From NCBI RefSeq assembly GCF_021028955.1, contig NZ_JAIWPE010000094.1, forward strand, positions 264,986 to 328,985: a stretch of 64,000 nucleotides of DNA, read 5' to 3'. The notes beneath the pieces were generated by a model. That model ran no database searches and was not told where the DNA came from. It saw only the letters and a list, made by a program, of their open reading frames with translations. The stretch is from Salipaludibacillus sp. CUR1. Lineage in GTDB: Bacteria > Bacillota > Bacilli > Bacillales > Salisediminibacteriaceae. This document shows, one piece after another, positions 43,103 to 53,039 of the stretch. Within the stretch, counting starts at the first letter, position 1. Each line of letters begins with the position of its first letter. The translations under genes and the position numbers were made by a program.

Positions 43103-44161
43103 ATGAGCTTTATTCAGCTGGAAAATATCACAAAGGTCTTTGCGGGGGGAGAAAAGCCTGCAGTGGATCACTTACAATTAAATATTAATAAGGGTGAAAT
43201 TATTACTCTGTTAGGTCCGAGCGGATGTGGTAAAACAACAACTTTACGTATGATTGCCGGATTTGAAAACCCTACAAATGGATCCATCCAAATAGGTGAT
43301 AACGAAGTTTTCAGTGATGTTCATTCTTTGCCACCTGAAAAAAGAGGAATAGGAATGGTTTTCCAGGATTACGCTCTTTTTCCGCATATGACTATTTTTA
43401 AAAATGTTATGTTTGGTTTAAATAAATGGGGAGCAAGAGAGAAAAGAAAACGTGCGAAAGAAGTGCTGGAACTTGTGGGTTTAGAGGATTATGGAAGCAG
43501 ATATCCGACTCAGCTTTCAGGAGGCCAGCAGCAAAGGGTGGCATTGGCGCGCGCTTTAGCACCAAAGCCTAACGTTGTCCTTATGGATGAACCTTTCAGT
43601 AACCTGGATGCCGGCCTTCGCGAGAAAATGAGATTCGATGTAACAAATATATTAAGAAAGACCAATACGACAGCCATTATCGTTACTCATGACCAAAAAG
43701 ACGCCTTCGCGGTGTCAGACAGGGTAGTTGTGATGAAAGACGGCCTTATTCAGCAGATCGCAGCACCGAAAGAAATGTACAGGTGTCCTAAAAACTGCTT
43801 TGTCGCCCAGTTTGTCGGTAAAACCAATTTGCTTACAGGGACGATGGATACCGATTTAAGGAATATTCATACCCACATAGGTAAAGTGACACTGCCTAAC
43901 GAATGGCAGGAACGGCTTGATACTGTAAAATTGTCTATCCGTCCTGAAGGATGCAGCCTGTCAGATGAAGGCGCCTATTGCGGACAGGTAGAACGTGTCA
44001 CATACAGTGGCGAATATCAGGAGCTTCACGTTCGTCTGCACAACGAACCGGAATTATCGGAAGAACCGATGCTGATTTATGCGCCGGTAGAAAAAGATGT
44101 TGAGATTGGAACGATTGTGTCATTTGATATAAAACCCGAACTGGTCGCTCTGGTAGAGTAG
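43103..44161 (+). CDS. fbpC: Ferric iron ABC transporter ATP-binding protein
   Basis: A 352-residue ATPase of the FbpC/PotA type. Walker [12 protein letters not shown] near residue 35, signature [16 protein letters not shown] near residue 135, Walker [14 protein letters not shown], switch ITHDQKDA, and a C-terminal TOBE-like regulatory domain (residues 240-352). It is transcribed before the binding protein and permease genes but separated from them by a terminator and a second Fur box. GGGAGG precedes its ATG. Iron dependence comes from Fur-box context rather than from the protein alone. Confidence 0.92.
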   Translation: MSFIQLENITKVFAGGEKPAVDHLQLNINKGEIITLLGPSGCGKTTTLRMIAGFENPTNGSIQIGDNEVFSDVHSLPPEKRGIGMVFQDYALFPHMTIFKNVMFGLNKWGAREKRKRAKEVLELVGLEDYGSRYPTQLSGGQQQRVALARALAPKPNVVLMDEPFSNLDAGLREKMRFDVTNILRKTNTTAIIVTHDQKDAFAVSDRVVVMKDGLIQQIAAPKEMYRCPKNCFVAQFVGKTNLLTGTMDTDLRNIHTHIGKVTLPNEWQERLDTVKLSIRPEGCSLSDEGAYCGQVERVTYSGEYQELHVRLHNEPELSEEPMLIYAPVEKDVEIGTIVSFDIKPELVALVE

Positions 44162-44168
44162 ATTTTTT

Positions 44169-44203
44169 GCAACTATCCCGGTTTTGGGGTAGTTGCTTTT
44201 TTA
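44169..44203 (+). terminator. Terminator after fbpC
   Basis: GCAACTATCCC pairs with GGGGTAGTTGC, then TTTTTT. Confidence 0.88.
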
Positions 44204-44300
44204 CTGGGCGCAGTAATACGAAAAAATCGATAATAAATACTTATTAATAATTATTATAAACTAACACGAAAAAGTCAATAGTTTTTATTGAAAAAACTAA

Positions 44301-44362
44301 TTGACAATCTTTCTCAGTGGATATAAACTGAGTGTAGTTGATAATGATAATCATTTTCAACT
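44301..44362 (+). promoter_or_regulatory. Promoter and Fur box of fbpA-fbpB
   Basis: TTGACA at 44301-44306 with a TATAAA-type -10 about 15-17 bases on. Downstream is GTTGATAATGATAATCATTTTCAAC (44338-44362), whose core TGATAATGATAATCATT is almost the ideal Fur box. It is stronger than the one before fbpC. Confidence 0.85.
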
Positions 44363-44396
44363 ACATAATATAATTTAGACAACGGGGGTATCAGCG

Positions 44397-45509
44397 ATGA
44401 AAAAAGTACTTATGTTTTTATTATTAGCCGTTTTATCACTCGGAATTTTAGCAGCGTGCGGGGGCAACGAGAATAATGACACGGCTGACAATGCAGGTGA
44501 GAATGCAGCGAATGAAAATAACGATGTAAACAATAATGAGGAAGCAGTGGAATTAGATGGGGAACTTGTAGTATACTCAGCACGTAATGAGCAATTTGTA
44601 CAAGCTTTATTAGATAAATTTACAGAAGAAACAGGCGTTGAAGTGAGAGCTCTTCACGAAGCAGATCCTCTTCAGCTTCAGGAAGAAGCGGGCAACGTAC
44701 AGGCAGATGTGTTTATTTCAAACGACCTGGGCGCCCTTGAGTACTTAAACCAGCAAGACCTTCTTGAAGGATTTGATCCGGAGAATGTGGAATCAATCGA
44801 CGAGCAGTTCCGCGCTGAAAATAACGAATGGATTGCTATTTCAGCCCGGGCACGAGGATTTATTTACAATAAAGATATGATTTCTGAAGATGAAATGCCG
44901 ACACAAATGGAAGACCTGCTTGATCCGGAATGGGCAGAAGTTGAAAACGGTTATGCCATTACCCGCGGAGGGAACGGCGGAATGATCGGTAACGTATCTG
45001 CCTTGCGTTATGAGTGGGGAGATGAAAGAACAACTGAATGGATTAATTCAATCCAGGAAAACGCAGCGGGAATTTTTGAAGGACATGGTGATATCCGCCG
45101 TGCAGTCGGAGCGGGCGAGCATGCTTTCGGTCTGGTAAACAACTATTACTACCACCAGCAGCTTGAAGAGCCTACCGATAATAACGTTGGCTTCATTTAC
45201 ACAGACCAAGGTGAAGGTGAAATGGGAGCTATTGCAAATGCTGCCGGGCTAGGGCTTGTATCTGGGGCGCCAAACGATGAAAACGCACGGGCATTTATCG
45301 AATGGGTGCTGGAAGAAGAGAATCAGCTTGCCTTTGTAGGGGATTCATTAGAGGTGCCTATCAATCCTGATCTTGAACCTCCTTACGAAGAAGCTGTTCC
45401 GTTCAGCGAATTGAAAGTTCAGGATATGCCGCTGAAAGAACTGGGGAACTACTTCCAGGATACACGGGCATTAATTGAAGATGCAGGATTGGACTTGGAG
45501 TTAAGATAA
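44397..45509 (+). CDS. fbpA: Ferric iron-binding lipoprotein FbpA
   Basis: A 370-residue substrate-binding lipoprotein. The signal peptide ends in ILAACGG (Cys20), followed by an Asn/Asp-rich linker of about 30 residues, then a class II periplasmic-binding fold: LVVYSARNEQFVQALLDKF near residue 60, ADVFISNDLGALEYL, the NNYYYHQQL segment with tandem tyrosines that bind Fe3+ in FbpA/FutA proteins, and PNDENARAFIEWVL near residue 297. ATG lies after GGGGG. It delivers iron to FbpB. Confidence 0.93.
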   Translation: MKKVLMFLLLAVLSLGILAACGGNENNDTADNAGENAANENNDVNNNEEAVELDGELVVYSARNEQFVQALLDKFTEETGVEVRALHEADPLQLQEEAGNVQADVFISNDLGALEYLNQQDLLEGFDPENVESIDEQFRAENNEWIAISARARGFIYNKDMISEDEMPTQMEDLLDPEWAEVENGYAITRGGNGGMIGNVSALRYEWGDERTTEWINSIQENAAGIFEGHGDIRRAVGAGEHAFGLVNNYYYHQQLEEPTDNNVGFIYTDQGEGEMGAIANAAGLGLVSGAPNDENARAFIEWVLEEENQLAFVGDSLEVPINPDLEPPYEEAVPFSELKVQDMPLKELGNYFQDTRALIEDAGLDLELR

Positions 45510-45530
45510 TAAGTTAGTGGGAGAGGGCAT

Positions 45531-47216
45531 ATGAAGCAGGATAAACAGCAGGAAAGTAAACAGAATAAAGAACAGTATGCCAAGGTTGGGGATAAAAAGT
45601 CCCCAGCCATTCTCCGTTTTATTAACAGGAAATGGCTGAATGTATGGAAAGGGAATCCCCCTGGGCCTGTGCTGCTCCTGATTGGGCTGTTTGTTGCTTT
45701 TGTCATGTCTGTTCCGATCTTGTATGTGATATGGCGTTCCTTGTCTGCCGGCGCGGACAGCTGGATGCGTTTATTAGGGGACCGTATACCAGGGCTTCTT
45801 TGGAATACGCTTTCTTTAACAGGTGCGGTTACGTTTTCAGCTGTCCTGATCGGCGTGTCACTTGCCTGGATCGTGGTCAGGACAGACTTGCCGGGAAAAA
45901 AAGTGTGGCAGTGGATGATGGCATTGCCTCTTGTTATTCCGCCATACGTAGGAGCAGTCACTTACATTATTGTTTTCGGTCCAAGCGGCTGGGCCCGTGA
46001 TCTTTGGCAGGAAATAACGTGGCTTAATAATTTATTTGGCGGTTACCCTGTCAATATTTATTCATTTTGGGGTGTATTTACCGTATTAACCCTTTTTACT
46101 TATCCTTATGTCTTTCTTATAGCAAGTGCTTCACTAAGGAAAATGAACCGGAACTTTGAAGAAGTAGCAAGGTCTCAGGGGATGACAACTTCGCAGATTT
46201 TCTTCAAAGTTAATCTGCCGTTATTACGCCCGGCGATTGGGGCGGGAGCCATTCTTATTTCTTTGTATGTACTGTCAGACTTCGGGGCCATTGCTATGCT
46301 CCGTTATGTGACCTTCACAGCGGCGATTTACTATCAGAGAGCTGGATTTGATATCCCTTCTGCTTCTGTATTAAGCCTTGTGCTGATTGTGCTGACAATT
46401 ATTATTCTATGGATTGAAGCCCGTACACGCCGGAAAAATAAATACTACCAGACTTCCAACACATATAAAGAGCCTGATACACTGTCTCTCGGAAAATGGA
46501 AGCCGCTCGCAGTCCTGTATGTAGCAGGAGTTTTCACCGTCGCTGTTATTCTTCCAATCTCTGTTCTTATCTATTGGACTGTGATTGGCGCAACGGCTGG
46601 AACAATAGATGCAAGGTTCTTTGGTTTTGCGTGGAACAGCATTAAAGTATCCGGGCTTGCAGCTATATTATGTATGGTTCTGGCTACGCCTATTATTTAT
46701 CTTAAATCACGGCATCCGTCTGCTATTTCAACGGTGATCGATAAACTGAGTTATGCCGGTTATGCCCTCCCGGGGGTTATTGTGGCGCTTGGAATGGTCT
46801 TTATTTTTAATAATCACATTCCTGCTTTATATAACACGTTTTATATGATAGCTATTGCTTTTGTAGTCAGGTTCCTGCCTCAGGCTATGCAGTCCGGTGA
46901 AGCGTCGTTGAGCCTTGTCTCACCCAGGATGGATGAAGCGGCACGAAGCTTAGGCTATCCTGCCTGGAAAGTGATGATTAAAGTGATTATACCAACGATT
47001 CTCCCTGGTATTCTCGCAGGCGGGGCTCTTGTGTTTGTAAGCTCAATTAAAGAACTCCCGGCCACCTTAATGCTTCGTCCGCCAGGTTTTGATACGCTGG
47101 CTGTAAGAGTTTATTACGAAGCTTCAGAAGCGCTGTACCATCAGGCAGCACCAGGAGCACTGTTAATTGTATTAGTCTCCATCATTCCGCTTCATTATCT
47201 GCTGAGGAAATATTAA
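45531..47216 (+). CDS. fbpB: Ferric iron ABC transporter permease FbpB
   Basis: A 561-residue permease in which two BPD_transp_1 halves are fused. Each half has about six transmembrane helices and an EAA loop: EVARSQGMTTSQIFFKVNLPLLRP near residue 208 and EAARSLGYPAWKVMIKVIIPTILPG near residue 470. It follows fbpA after 21 bases with GGGAGAGG before the ATG. A dispersed repeat element (copy C) starts at the base after its stop codon and contains the likely terminator. Confidence 0.95.
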   Translation: MKQDKQQESKQNKEQYAKVGDKKSPAILRFINRKWLNVWKGNPPGPVLLLIGLFVAFVMSVPILYVIWRSLSAGADSWMRLLGDRIPGLLWNTLSLTGAVTFSAVLIGVSLAWIVVRTDLPGKKVWQWMMALPLVIPPYVGAVTYIIVFGPSGWARDLWQEITWLNNLFGGYPVNIYSFWGVFTVLTLFTYPYVFLIASASLRKMNRNFEEVARSQGMTTSQIFFKVNLPLLRPAIGAGAILISLYVLSDFGAIAMLRYVTFTAAIYYQRAGFDIPSASVLSLVLIVLTIIILWIEARTRRKNKYYQTSNTYKEPDTLSLGKWKPLAVLYVAGVFTVAVILPISVLIYWTVIGATAGTIDARFFGFAWNSIKVSGLAAILCMVLATPIIYLKSRHPSAISTVIDKLSYAGYALPGVIVALGMVFIFNNHIPALYNTFYMIAIAFVVRFLPQAMQSGEASLSLVSPRMDEAARSLGYPAWKVMIKVIIPTILPGILAGGALVFVSSIKELPATLMLRPPGFDTLAVRVYYEASEALYHQAAPGALLIVLVSIIPLHYLLRKY

Positions 47217-47500
47217 AGAGTCTGGGACAAAAAAATAGTAATCATAAACAAAGCCGAACAAAATTCTCGAATTTTGTTCGGCTGTTATTTTTGAGAAAAG
47301 CAGTCATTTCAGTCCGCCAGGCGGACGCTTGCCCAGGGGCTTGTCTTCAGCTAAATTCAACTCAGCCTGGAGCTTCGTTGAATTGGATCTTCAGACTGCG
47401 CTTACTCCCTGTGGCGTCGCCGCCCTCTGTCCTTCAATCAAGAAAAGCTGAGGCTATTGAATAACGGGTAAAACTAAAAGTAACCCACGTTATAACATGT
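47217..47500 (-). repeat. Dispersed intergenic repeat, copy C
   Basis: Reverse-oriented copy that begins directly after the fbpB stop. Read on the minus strand it ends TTTTTTTGTCCCAGACTCT and carries the core GACAAGCCCCTGGGCAAGCG, TGGCGGACTGAAAT, plus a second module shared with copy D: TTGAAGGACAG...GGCGGCGACGCCACAGGG, GTCTGAAGATCCAATTCAACG, and GAGTTGAATTTAGC. The far end near 47.5 kb is approximate. The gap to the rhomboid stop at 47624 has no gene. Confidence 0.82.
47250..47286. terminator. Terminator inside repeat copy C
   Basis: AGCCGAACAAAATT pairs with AATTTTGTTCGGCT, loop CTCG. It is 34 bases after the fbpB stop and should terminate it. Confidence 0.78.
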
Positions 47501-47623
47501 CTCATAAAATTAATGTTCGTCCTTGATTTCCCCTCCAATCATGCTCAACCCGTCTTGGCGGTTCATTCTCTGCAGGAAAGTAAGCTGAAAGCTTCCTCTG
47601 TATATATTTAAATCAATCTTTTT

Positions 47624-48379
47624 TTAAAGTAAAAATGTCGAGACGAGGTAGAAAAACAGAATCATTCCGATAAAACCGGCAATGCTGTAAATAAGGTACC
47701 GCTGCTTCCGGTTGGCGCGTTTGGCCCACCGGTTAGGGTCAAAACCAATATCATCAGGATCATGAACGTTGGTTTGCTGGTGATAAAACCTGACATTCGC
47801 CAGAATCAGAGGAGCAAGAGCCGCCCCGGAAATAAGTCCGAATAAATGAGCGAGTATATTAATTCCCGGATTGATAAATGTCATGATGACCCCGAGTACC
47901 ACAATCGTCATAATCAACTGGGAATTCATTCGGTTAATCAGGTCTTTCCGGAAGACAACCATATAAACATAAATTCCGAATAAACCAAATACCGCTCCGG
48001 AGGCGCCAAGGTGGCTGACTATTGGATTTCCTAAGAAAAAATAGGCAATATTCGCAAGAATTCCTGTAGCAAGGTAGGCTGCCAGGAACCTTTTCCACCC
48101 TAACAAAGATTCGAGTGCGGGCCCGAATAAGACGAGCGAAAAGGAATTAAAAGCCATATGCATGAGCCCGCCATGGAGAAAAATTGGAGTGACCAGCCGC
48201 CAGTATTCTCCCATGGAAATCATGATGTTGTTGCCGATTCCGAGATAACGGATCTCTGCTCCGCCTAAAAAAGGGAACCAGTAGATCCATATATAGAAAA
48301 ATATATTTATGGCAACCAGGCTGGTAATTACTTTATAGGACTTTATAAAACTTTCAAAACTTTCGTTTCGAATAAACAT
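47624..48379 (-). CDS. Rhomboid-family intramembrane serine protease
   Basis: A 251-residue protein with about six transmembrane helices. The catalytic serine is in GASGAVFGLFG (near residue 126) and the partner His in ILAHLFGLISGAALAP (near residue 178); the oxyanion HGGLMHMAFN loop near residue 70 is present too. The last segment is a basic cytoplasmic stretch followed by a seventh helix. It matches B. subtilis YdcA by position and motif; its substrate is unknown. It is convergent with fbpB. Confidence 0.93.
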   Translation of the reverse strand: MFIRNESFESFIKSYKVITSLVAINIFFYIWIYWFPFLGGAEIRYLGIGNNIMISMGEYWRLVTPIFLHGGLMHMAFNSFSLVLFGPALESLLGWKRFLAAYLATGILANIAYFFLGNPIVSHLGASGAVFGLFGIYVYMVVFRKDLINRMNSQLIMTIVVLGVIMTFINPGINILAHLFGLISGAALAPLILANVRFYHQQTNVHDPDDIGFDPNRWAKRANRKQRYLIYSIAGFIGMILFFYLVSTFLL

Positions 48380-48525
48380 AGACTGAACACCTCTTCTGTT
48401 TAAGTCTTATTTATTTTATCATATGTTTTAATTGCAAGCCTATTGTTAAGAATTTGTTCCGTTACAGGAAAGAGGAGCATTCTTAAACGTTCCCGGATGT
48501 TATGATGATAAAAAGAGGTGGAAAT

Positions 48526-48894
48526 ATGATACAGGGAATTGGATTAGATGTGGTAAGCCTGGATCGGATCGCCAGGGCATATACAAACAATGCAGGGTTT
48601 GCGGACAGGATATTAACGGGAAAAGAGAAAGACCTTTTCAAATCATTTTCAGACAAAAGGAAAATAGAATTCCTTGCAGGCAGATTTGCTGCCAAGGAAG
48701 CTTATGCCAAGGCTCTCGGCTGCGGAATAGGAAAAGATGTGTCTTTTCAGGATATTGAAATTCTTTCAAATGAAAAAGGCAAACCTGAATTAGTGAATTT
48801 AAAAGATAATAAAAAACCTATGGTTATTCATTTGTCTATTACTCATACGAATGAATACGCTGCTGCACAAGTGGTTATTGAAAATAGAATGTAG
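48526..48894 (+). CDS. acpS: Holo-[acyl-carrier-protein] synthase
   Basis: A 122-residue AcpS that transfers phosphopantetheine from CoA to ACP. The GIGLDVVSLDRIAR start with the Mg2+ Asp and the GRFAAKEAYAKALG motif with the catalytic Glu are intact, as is LSITHTNEYAAAQVV at the end. ATG 48526 has AAGAGGTGG 5-8 bases upstream. First gene in the ydcB-type block leading to alr. Confidence 0.97.
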   Translation: MIQGIGLDVVSLDRIARAYTNNAGFADRILTGKEKDLFKSFSDKRKIEFLAGRFAAKEAYAKALGCGIGKDVSFQDIEILSNEKGKPELVNLKDNKKPMVIHLSITHTNEYAAAQVVIENRM

Positions 48895-48964
48895 CTGCTC
48901 TATCTAATCAGCATAATGTTGTGGACGACCTCATATAGTGTTAATGCGGATGGGAGGGACAAAC

Positions 48965-50497
48965 ATGTACGTGGTAACGGGTGACGAAATGCACCAAATT
49001 GATCGCTATACCATGGATCATATCGGTTTGAATGAAGAGACACTGATGGAAAATGCGGGTCAGGCATTTGTGCGCCACTTTTCCTTAATTTTAACCGGAA
49101 GAGAAACAATCACGGTGCTCATTGGAGCCGGTAATAACGGAGGGGATGGTTTTGTTATCGCCAGGCTTCTGAAGGAGAAAGGTTTCGACACAGAGGCCTG
49201 GGTAATCCCACCTGTAAACAGGATTAAAGGGACAGCCAGAAAACATATGGAAATTTACACACAATGCGGGTACACTTTCCATTCCTATGAAAAGGAGCAG
49301 GCTGTTTTTTATGAGAAGGCGGGCCAAGGCGGAGTAATCATTGATGCTTTGCTGGGAACCGGGATCAAAGGCGATTTAAAGCCTCCTTATAAGGAAATTA
49401 TTAAGCGGGTCAACGCCTCTGAAAGCCAGGTTATCTCAGTGGACATACCAAGCGGTCTTCCGTCCAGCGAAGGGGCGGAAGTCAATGAAGCTGTAAGGGC
49501 GGATTATACCATTACCCTTCAGGCGCCTAAGCTGACTTCTTATTTATATCCTGAAGCCGACTTTTTTGGAGAGCTTCATATCGTGGATATCGGGATTCCC
49601 AAAAAGGCTTTTAAAGAGGTTGCGCCTTCCCGGAAATTAATTACAGAGGAGCAGGTGAAATGTACTTTAGCAGGGAGAGAAACGAGTGCTCATAAAGGAA
49701 AAGCAGGCCGTGCTTTAGTGATTGGAGGCTCACTGTCCATGACCGGCGCTCCTGTTTTGACGGGGGAAGCCTGCCTGCGGGCTGGGGCAGGGCTTGTAAC
49801 GTTAGGCGTGCCGGAATCAATACACCCGATTGTTGCACAGAAAATGACTGAGGCGATGTTTCGCAGGTTAAGTGAAGATCAGGGAGAAATAACAGAAAAA
49901 GCTCTCTATAAAGATATGGATCTAAGCCAGTTTAATGGACTGGCGCTGGGGCCGGGACTTGGAAGGGGGAACCACCTTCCGCTGTTCAAGCATCTACACA
50001 GTTTTGAAGGTCCTCTCGTTATTGATGCCGATGGCCTGTTTCATATGGCAGAAGAGCTTTCTGACTGGGCAGCGAACCCCCGGCCGGACCCGACTGTCAT
50101 TACCCCTCATCCGGGGGAAATGGCACGGCTTACCGGTTTAACAGTTAAAGAAGTGGAAAAGCGCCGGTTTGAAGTGGCCCGGGAGTTTGCCGCGGCATAC
50201 AATGTATACGTGGTGCTTAAAGGCCCCTTTACGATTGTTTCTTCTCCTGACGGAAGCCAGTGGGTGAATACGACAGGCAATGCGGCCCTTGCTAAAGGCG
50301 GTTCTGGAGATGTGCTGACAGGAATTATCCTTGCGTTTCTTCTTCAGCCTCATTCAGCCATTCATGCTCTCTGTAATGCTGTATATATCCATGGTAAACT
50401 GGCGGACAAAATCCTGGAAACTCATGATCTTTTCAGTGTAAATGCTTCAGATCTCATTCAAATGCTGCCCGAGGTCATTCGTTCATCCCGTTACTGA
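48965..50497 (+). CDS. nnrD: Bifunctional NAD(P)H-hydrate epimerase/dehydratase
   Basis: A 510-residue two-domain repair enzyme: N-terminal YjeF-N (NnrE) epimerase (residues 1-210, GAGNNGGDGFVIARLL motif near residue 55) and C-terminal YjeF-C (NnrD) ADP-dependent dehydratase (residues 220-505, GPGLGRGNH, VIDADGL, TPHPGEMARL and GNAALAKGGSGDVLTGI). It restores hydrated NADH/NADPH. ATG 48965 follows GGGAGGG; earlier in-frame codons are a poor match. Normal length for the fused form. Confidence 0.95.
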   Translation: MYVVTGDEMHQIDRYTMDHIGLNEETLMENAGQAFVRHFSLILTGRETITVLIGAGNNGGDGFVIARLLKEKGFDTEAWVIPPVNRIKGTARKHMEIYTQCGYTFHSYEKEQAVFYEKAGQGGVIIDALLGTGIKGDLKPPYKEIIKRVNASESQVISVDIPSGLPSSEGAEVNEAVRADYTITLQAPKLTSYLYPEADFFGELHIVDIGIPKKAFKEVAPSRKLITEEQVKCTLAGRETSAHKGKAGRALVIGGSLSMTGAPVLTGEACLRAGAGLVTLGVPESIHPIVAQKMTEAMFRRLSEDQGEITEKALYKDMDLSQFNGLALGPGLGRGNHLPLFKHLHSFEGPLVIDADGLFHMAEELSDWAANPRPDPTVITPHPGEMARLTGLTVKEVEKRRFEVAREFAAAYNVYVVLKGPFTIVSSPDGSQWVNTTGNAALAKGGSGDVLTGIILAFLLQPHSAIHALCNAVYIHGKLADKILETHDLFSVNASDLIQMLPEVIRSSRY

Positions 50498-50550
50498 CTG
50501 CATGATATTCCCCTCCTTTGTCGTCGAAATGACACAGAGGGGTTGAGTAA

Positions 50551-51588
50551 ATGAAAAAAATCATTTCCTTGCTTATCTTATTGGCTGCTCTGACCGGCCT
50601 TCTTACAGCGTGTGGAGAAAAAAGCCAGGAAGACGTTATAGAGGATTTAGAGAGAACACTCGACGAACTGACAGGGTACAAGACGCAGGCTACCATGACG
50701 CTGCAGACAGGTGAAGAACCGCAGGTGTACGAAGTTGAAGTGTGGTACAAAAACCCTTCTTTTTACAGGGTAGCATTAAGCCATACTGAAAAAGACCAGA
50801 ATCAGATTATTTTGCGGAATGAGGAAGGGGTTTTTGTACTTACCCCGGCCCTGAATAAAAGCTTCAGATTCCAGAGTGACTGGCCTGAGAACAACAGCCA
50901 GGTTTACTTGTATGAATCCTTAATGAATGATATTTTGATGGATCCTGAACGGGTTTTTACAGCGACAGAAGATCATTATACGTTCCAGACTAATACCACT
51001 TATACGAATAAAAATTTAAACCAGCAGGAGATAATGCTGCGTAAGAAAGACTTAACTCCTGCTTCAGTAAAGGTTATGGATGTTGAACTGAATGTTCTGG
51101 CTGAAGTGCTGTTTGATGACTTCCAGCTGAACGCAGATTTCTCAGAAGGCGATTTTGATATGGACCGCAATATGACGGCAGCCCAGCTGCAAATGGATGT
51201 GCCTGCCATGCTGGAAGAAGAGGAAGAGACAGATAAAGAGTTTACAGTCTTCTATCCGATGTATGAGCCGCAGGGCACCCAGTTTTCTCATTCAGAAGAG
51301 GTTGTTTCAGATAATGGGAAAAGGGTCATCCTGAGCTATGAAGGAGACCAGCCGTTTACGCTAATCCAACAGGGAAGCCGGGTCATGGAAGCGAGTACAC
51401 CTGTTAAAATGTCAGAAGGGGAACCTGTTGATTTAGGAATGGCAGTCGGTGTTTTCACGCAGGACGGTGAAAACAAATCAGTTTCCTGGTCATATGAAGG
51501 CACAGACTTTTTCCTTATATCTCAATATATGGAAAAAGAGGACTTGATGGCTGTAGCCCGGAGTGTCTATGGAACGCATGAAAAATAA
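50551..51588 (+). CDS. YdcC-like outer-membrane-lipoprotein-carrier-fold lipoprotein
   Basis: A 345-residue lipoprotein. Signal peptide with lipobox LLTAC (Cys21). The rest is a LolA/LppX-type half-barrel: MTLQTGEEPQVYEVEVWYKNPSFYRV near residue 50, and a DUF4367-like C-terminal part (residues 225-345). It corresponds to B. subtilis YdcC, which has a germination/sporulation-related lipoprotein fold, and lies at the same position, between nnrD and alr. GAGGGGTTG precedes the ATG. The specific role is unknown. Confidence 0.9.
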   Translation: MKKIISLLILLAALTGLLTACGEKSQEDVIEDLERTLDELTGYKTQATMTLQTGEEPQVYEVEVWYKNPSFYRVALSHTEKDQNQIILRNEEGVFVLTPALNKSFRFQSDWPENNSQVYLYESLMNDILMDPERVFTATEDHYTFQTNTTYTNKNLNQQEIMLRKKDLTPASVKVMDVELNVLAEVLFDDFQLNADFSEGDFDMDRNMTAAQLQMDVPAMLEEEEETDKEFTVFYPMYEPQGTQFSHSEEVVSDNGKRVILSYEGDQPFTLIQQGSRVMEASTPVKMSEGEPVDLGMAVGVFTQDGENKSVSWSYEGTDFFLISQYMEKEDLMAVARSVYGTHEK

Positions 51589-51594
51589 ATAATG

Positions 51595-51632
51595 AACGCA
51601 TGGAAGCCTGAAATGCTTTCCGTGCGTTTTTT
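51595..51632 (+). terminator. Terminator after the YdcC-like gene
   Basis: AACGCATGGAAGC pairs with GCTTTCCGTGCGTT (one bulge), then TTTTTT. Confidence 0.82.
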
Positions 51633-51660
51633 CTATTTTCAGTTTCATTCTTTTATCCAA

Positions 51661-51688
51661 TTGACATTGGTAAGTTGTGCGATAATAT
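51661..51688 (+). promoter_or_regulatory. Promoter of alr
   Basis: TTGACA (51661-51666), 16 bases, TAATAT (51683-51688), about 50 bases before the alr start. Confidence 0.65.
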
Positions 51689-51738
51689 TAAAACAGAAAC
51701 TGAAAGTGATATAAGTATTGTTATTGGAGGAAGCGAGA

Positions 51739-52908
51739 GTGACACATTTACACCCTTTTTACAGAGATACGTGGGCTGAAATTAACTTAAATGCTATTTC
51801 AGAGAATGTTAAAAATATAAAGGATAATTTACCTCAGGACGTTGAAGTGATGGCGGTAGTTAAAGCCAACGCCTACGGGCATGGGGCAGAAGAGGTCGCC
51901 CGGGAAGCATTGAGCGCTGGGGCGACATACCTGGGGGTGGCTATTCTTGATGAAGCCATTGCTTTGAGGAAGGCGGGGGTGGATGCCCCGTTATTAGTGC
52001 TTGGATTAATTCGTCCTGAAGATGTTCAGAAAGCGGCCGAGCTGGATATTACAATTACCATTTTCCAAAAAGAGTGGCTGGACAGAGCTGCCGGATATCT
52101 TTCGGAGGGAGACGAAGTAACGTGCCATATTAAGTTTGACTCCGGCATGGGCAGAATTGGCCTGAGGACTCGGGAGGAAAAAGAGGAATTGATTAAAAGC
52201 TTTCAGGCCGCTCCTAACTTTAAGGTGGAAGGTTTATATACCCATTTAGCGACTGCCGATGAAATAGATCTTTCCTATTATGAGAAACAGCAGCAGCGGT
52301 TTTCGCATATGATTAAGGAATTTGAAGAGTTATACGGGGAGGAAGTTAAGCTTAAACACTGCGGAAACAGTGCGGCGGCGCTCCGGTTTGGGACACAGTG
52401 CTACAATCTTGTCCGTGTAGGTATTGCAATGTACGGGCTGTCACCGTCTGAAGCGATTAAAGATTTGGTCAACGTACCGTTGAAAGAAGCTTTTTCTCTG
52501 CACAGCCGTATTACTCATATTAAAAAGCTTCCCAAAGGTGAAGGGCTGAGTTACGGAGTTACTTATGAAACTGAGGGTGAGGAATGGATTGCTACTGTTC
52601 CTATCGGCTATGCTGACGGCTGGATCCGCGCGAACCAGTCAGGGGATGTGCTTGTTAATGGCAAAAGGGCAAAGATTGTAGGGCGGATTTGCATGGATCA
52701 AATGATGATCAGATTAACTGAACCAGTTAAAGAAGGGACTCAGGTCACCCTGATTGGAAGAAATGGAGGGGCATTCCTCTCCGTAGATGAAGTAGCAAGA
52801 CGCCTTCAAACAATTAATTATGAAATTCCGTGTATTATCAGCTACCGTGTACCAAGGGCTATCGAAAAGAATAATGAAATATTAAAAGTTCACAATAATA
52901 TTTTCTAA
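51739..52908 (+). CDS. alr: Alanine racemase
   Basis: A 389-residue PLP enzyme for D-alanine. PLP-lysine is in VVKANAYGHG (Lys42). The second catalytic residue, Tyr, is in LSYGVTYETEGEE near residue 267; RICMDQMMIR near residue 320 is also conserved. GTG 51739 was chosen as GGAGG ends 8 bases before it; earlier TTG codons would be inside or ahead of this ribosome binding site. It directly precedes ndoAI-ndoA, as in B. subtilis. Cell-wall precursor supply. Confidence 0.95.
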   Translation: MTHLHPFYRDTWAEINLNAISENVKNIKDNLPQDVEVMAVVKANAYGHGAEEVAREALSAGATYLGVAILDEAIALRKAGVDAPLLVLGLIRPEDVQKAAELDITITIFQKEWLDRAAGYLSEGDEVTCHIKFDSGMGRIGLRTREEKEELIKSFQAAPNFKVEGLYTHLATADEIDLSYYEKQQQRFSHMIKEFEELYGEEVKLKHCGNSAAALRFGTQCYNLVRVGIAMYGLSPSEAIKDLVNVPLKEAFSLHSRITHIKKLPKGEGLSYGVTYETEGEEWIATVPIGYADGWIRANQSGDVLVNGKRAKIVGRICMDQMMIRLTEPVKEGTQVTLIGRNGGAFLSVDEVARRLQTINYEIPCIISYRVPRAIEKNNEILKVHNNIF

Positions 52909-53039
52909 AAGAAAGGTTTTTCCCGATTTTTGGCGAATTAATCATAAAAGAATTTAAAAGTCACTTTGCAATGGCCTAATGCAAGTGATATGATAATAAT
53001 GGATAAAAAATCGGTCGATAGCTGTGTGGAGGTGTTTTT

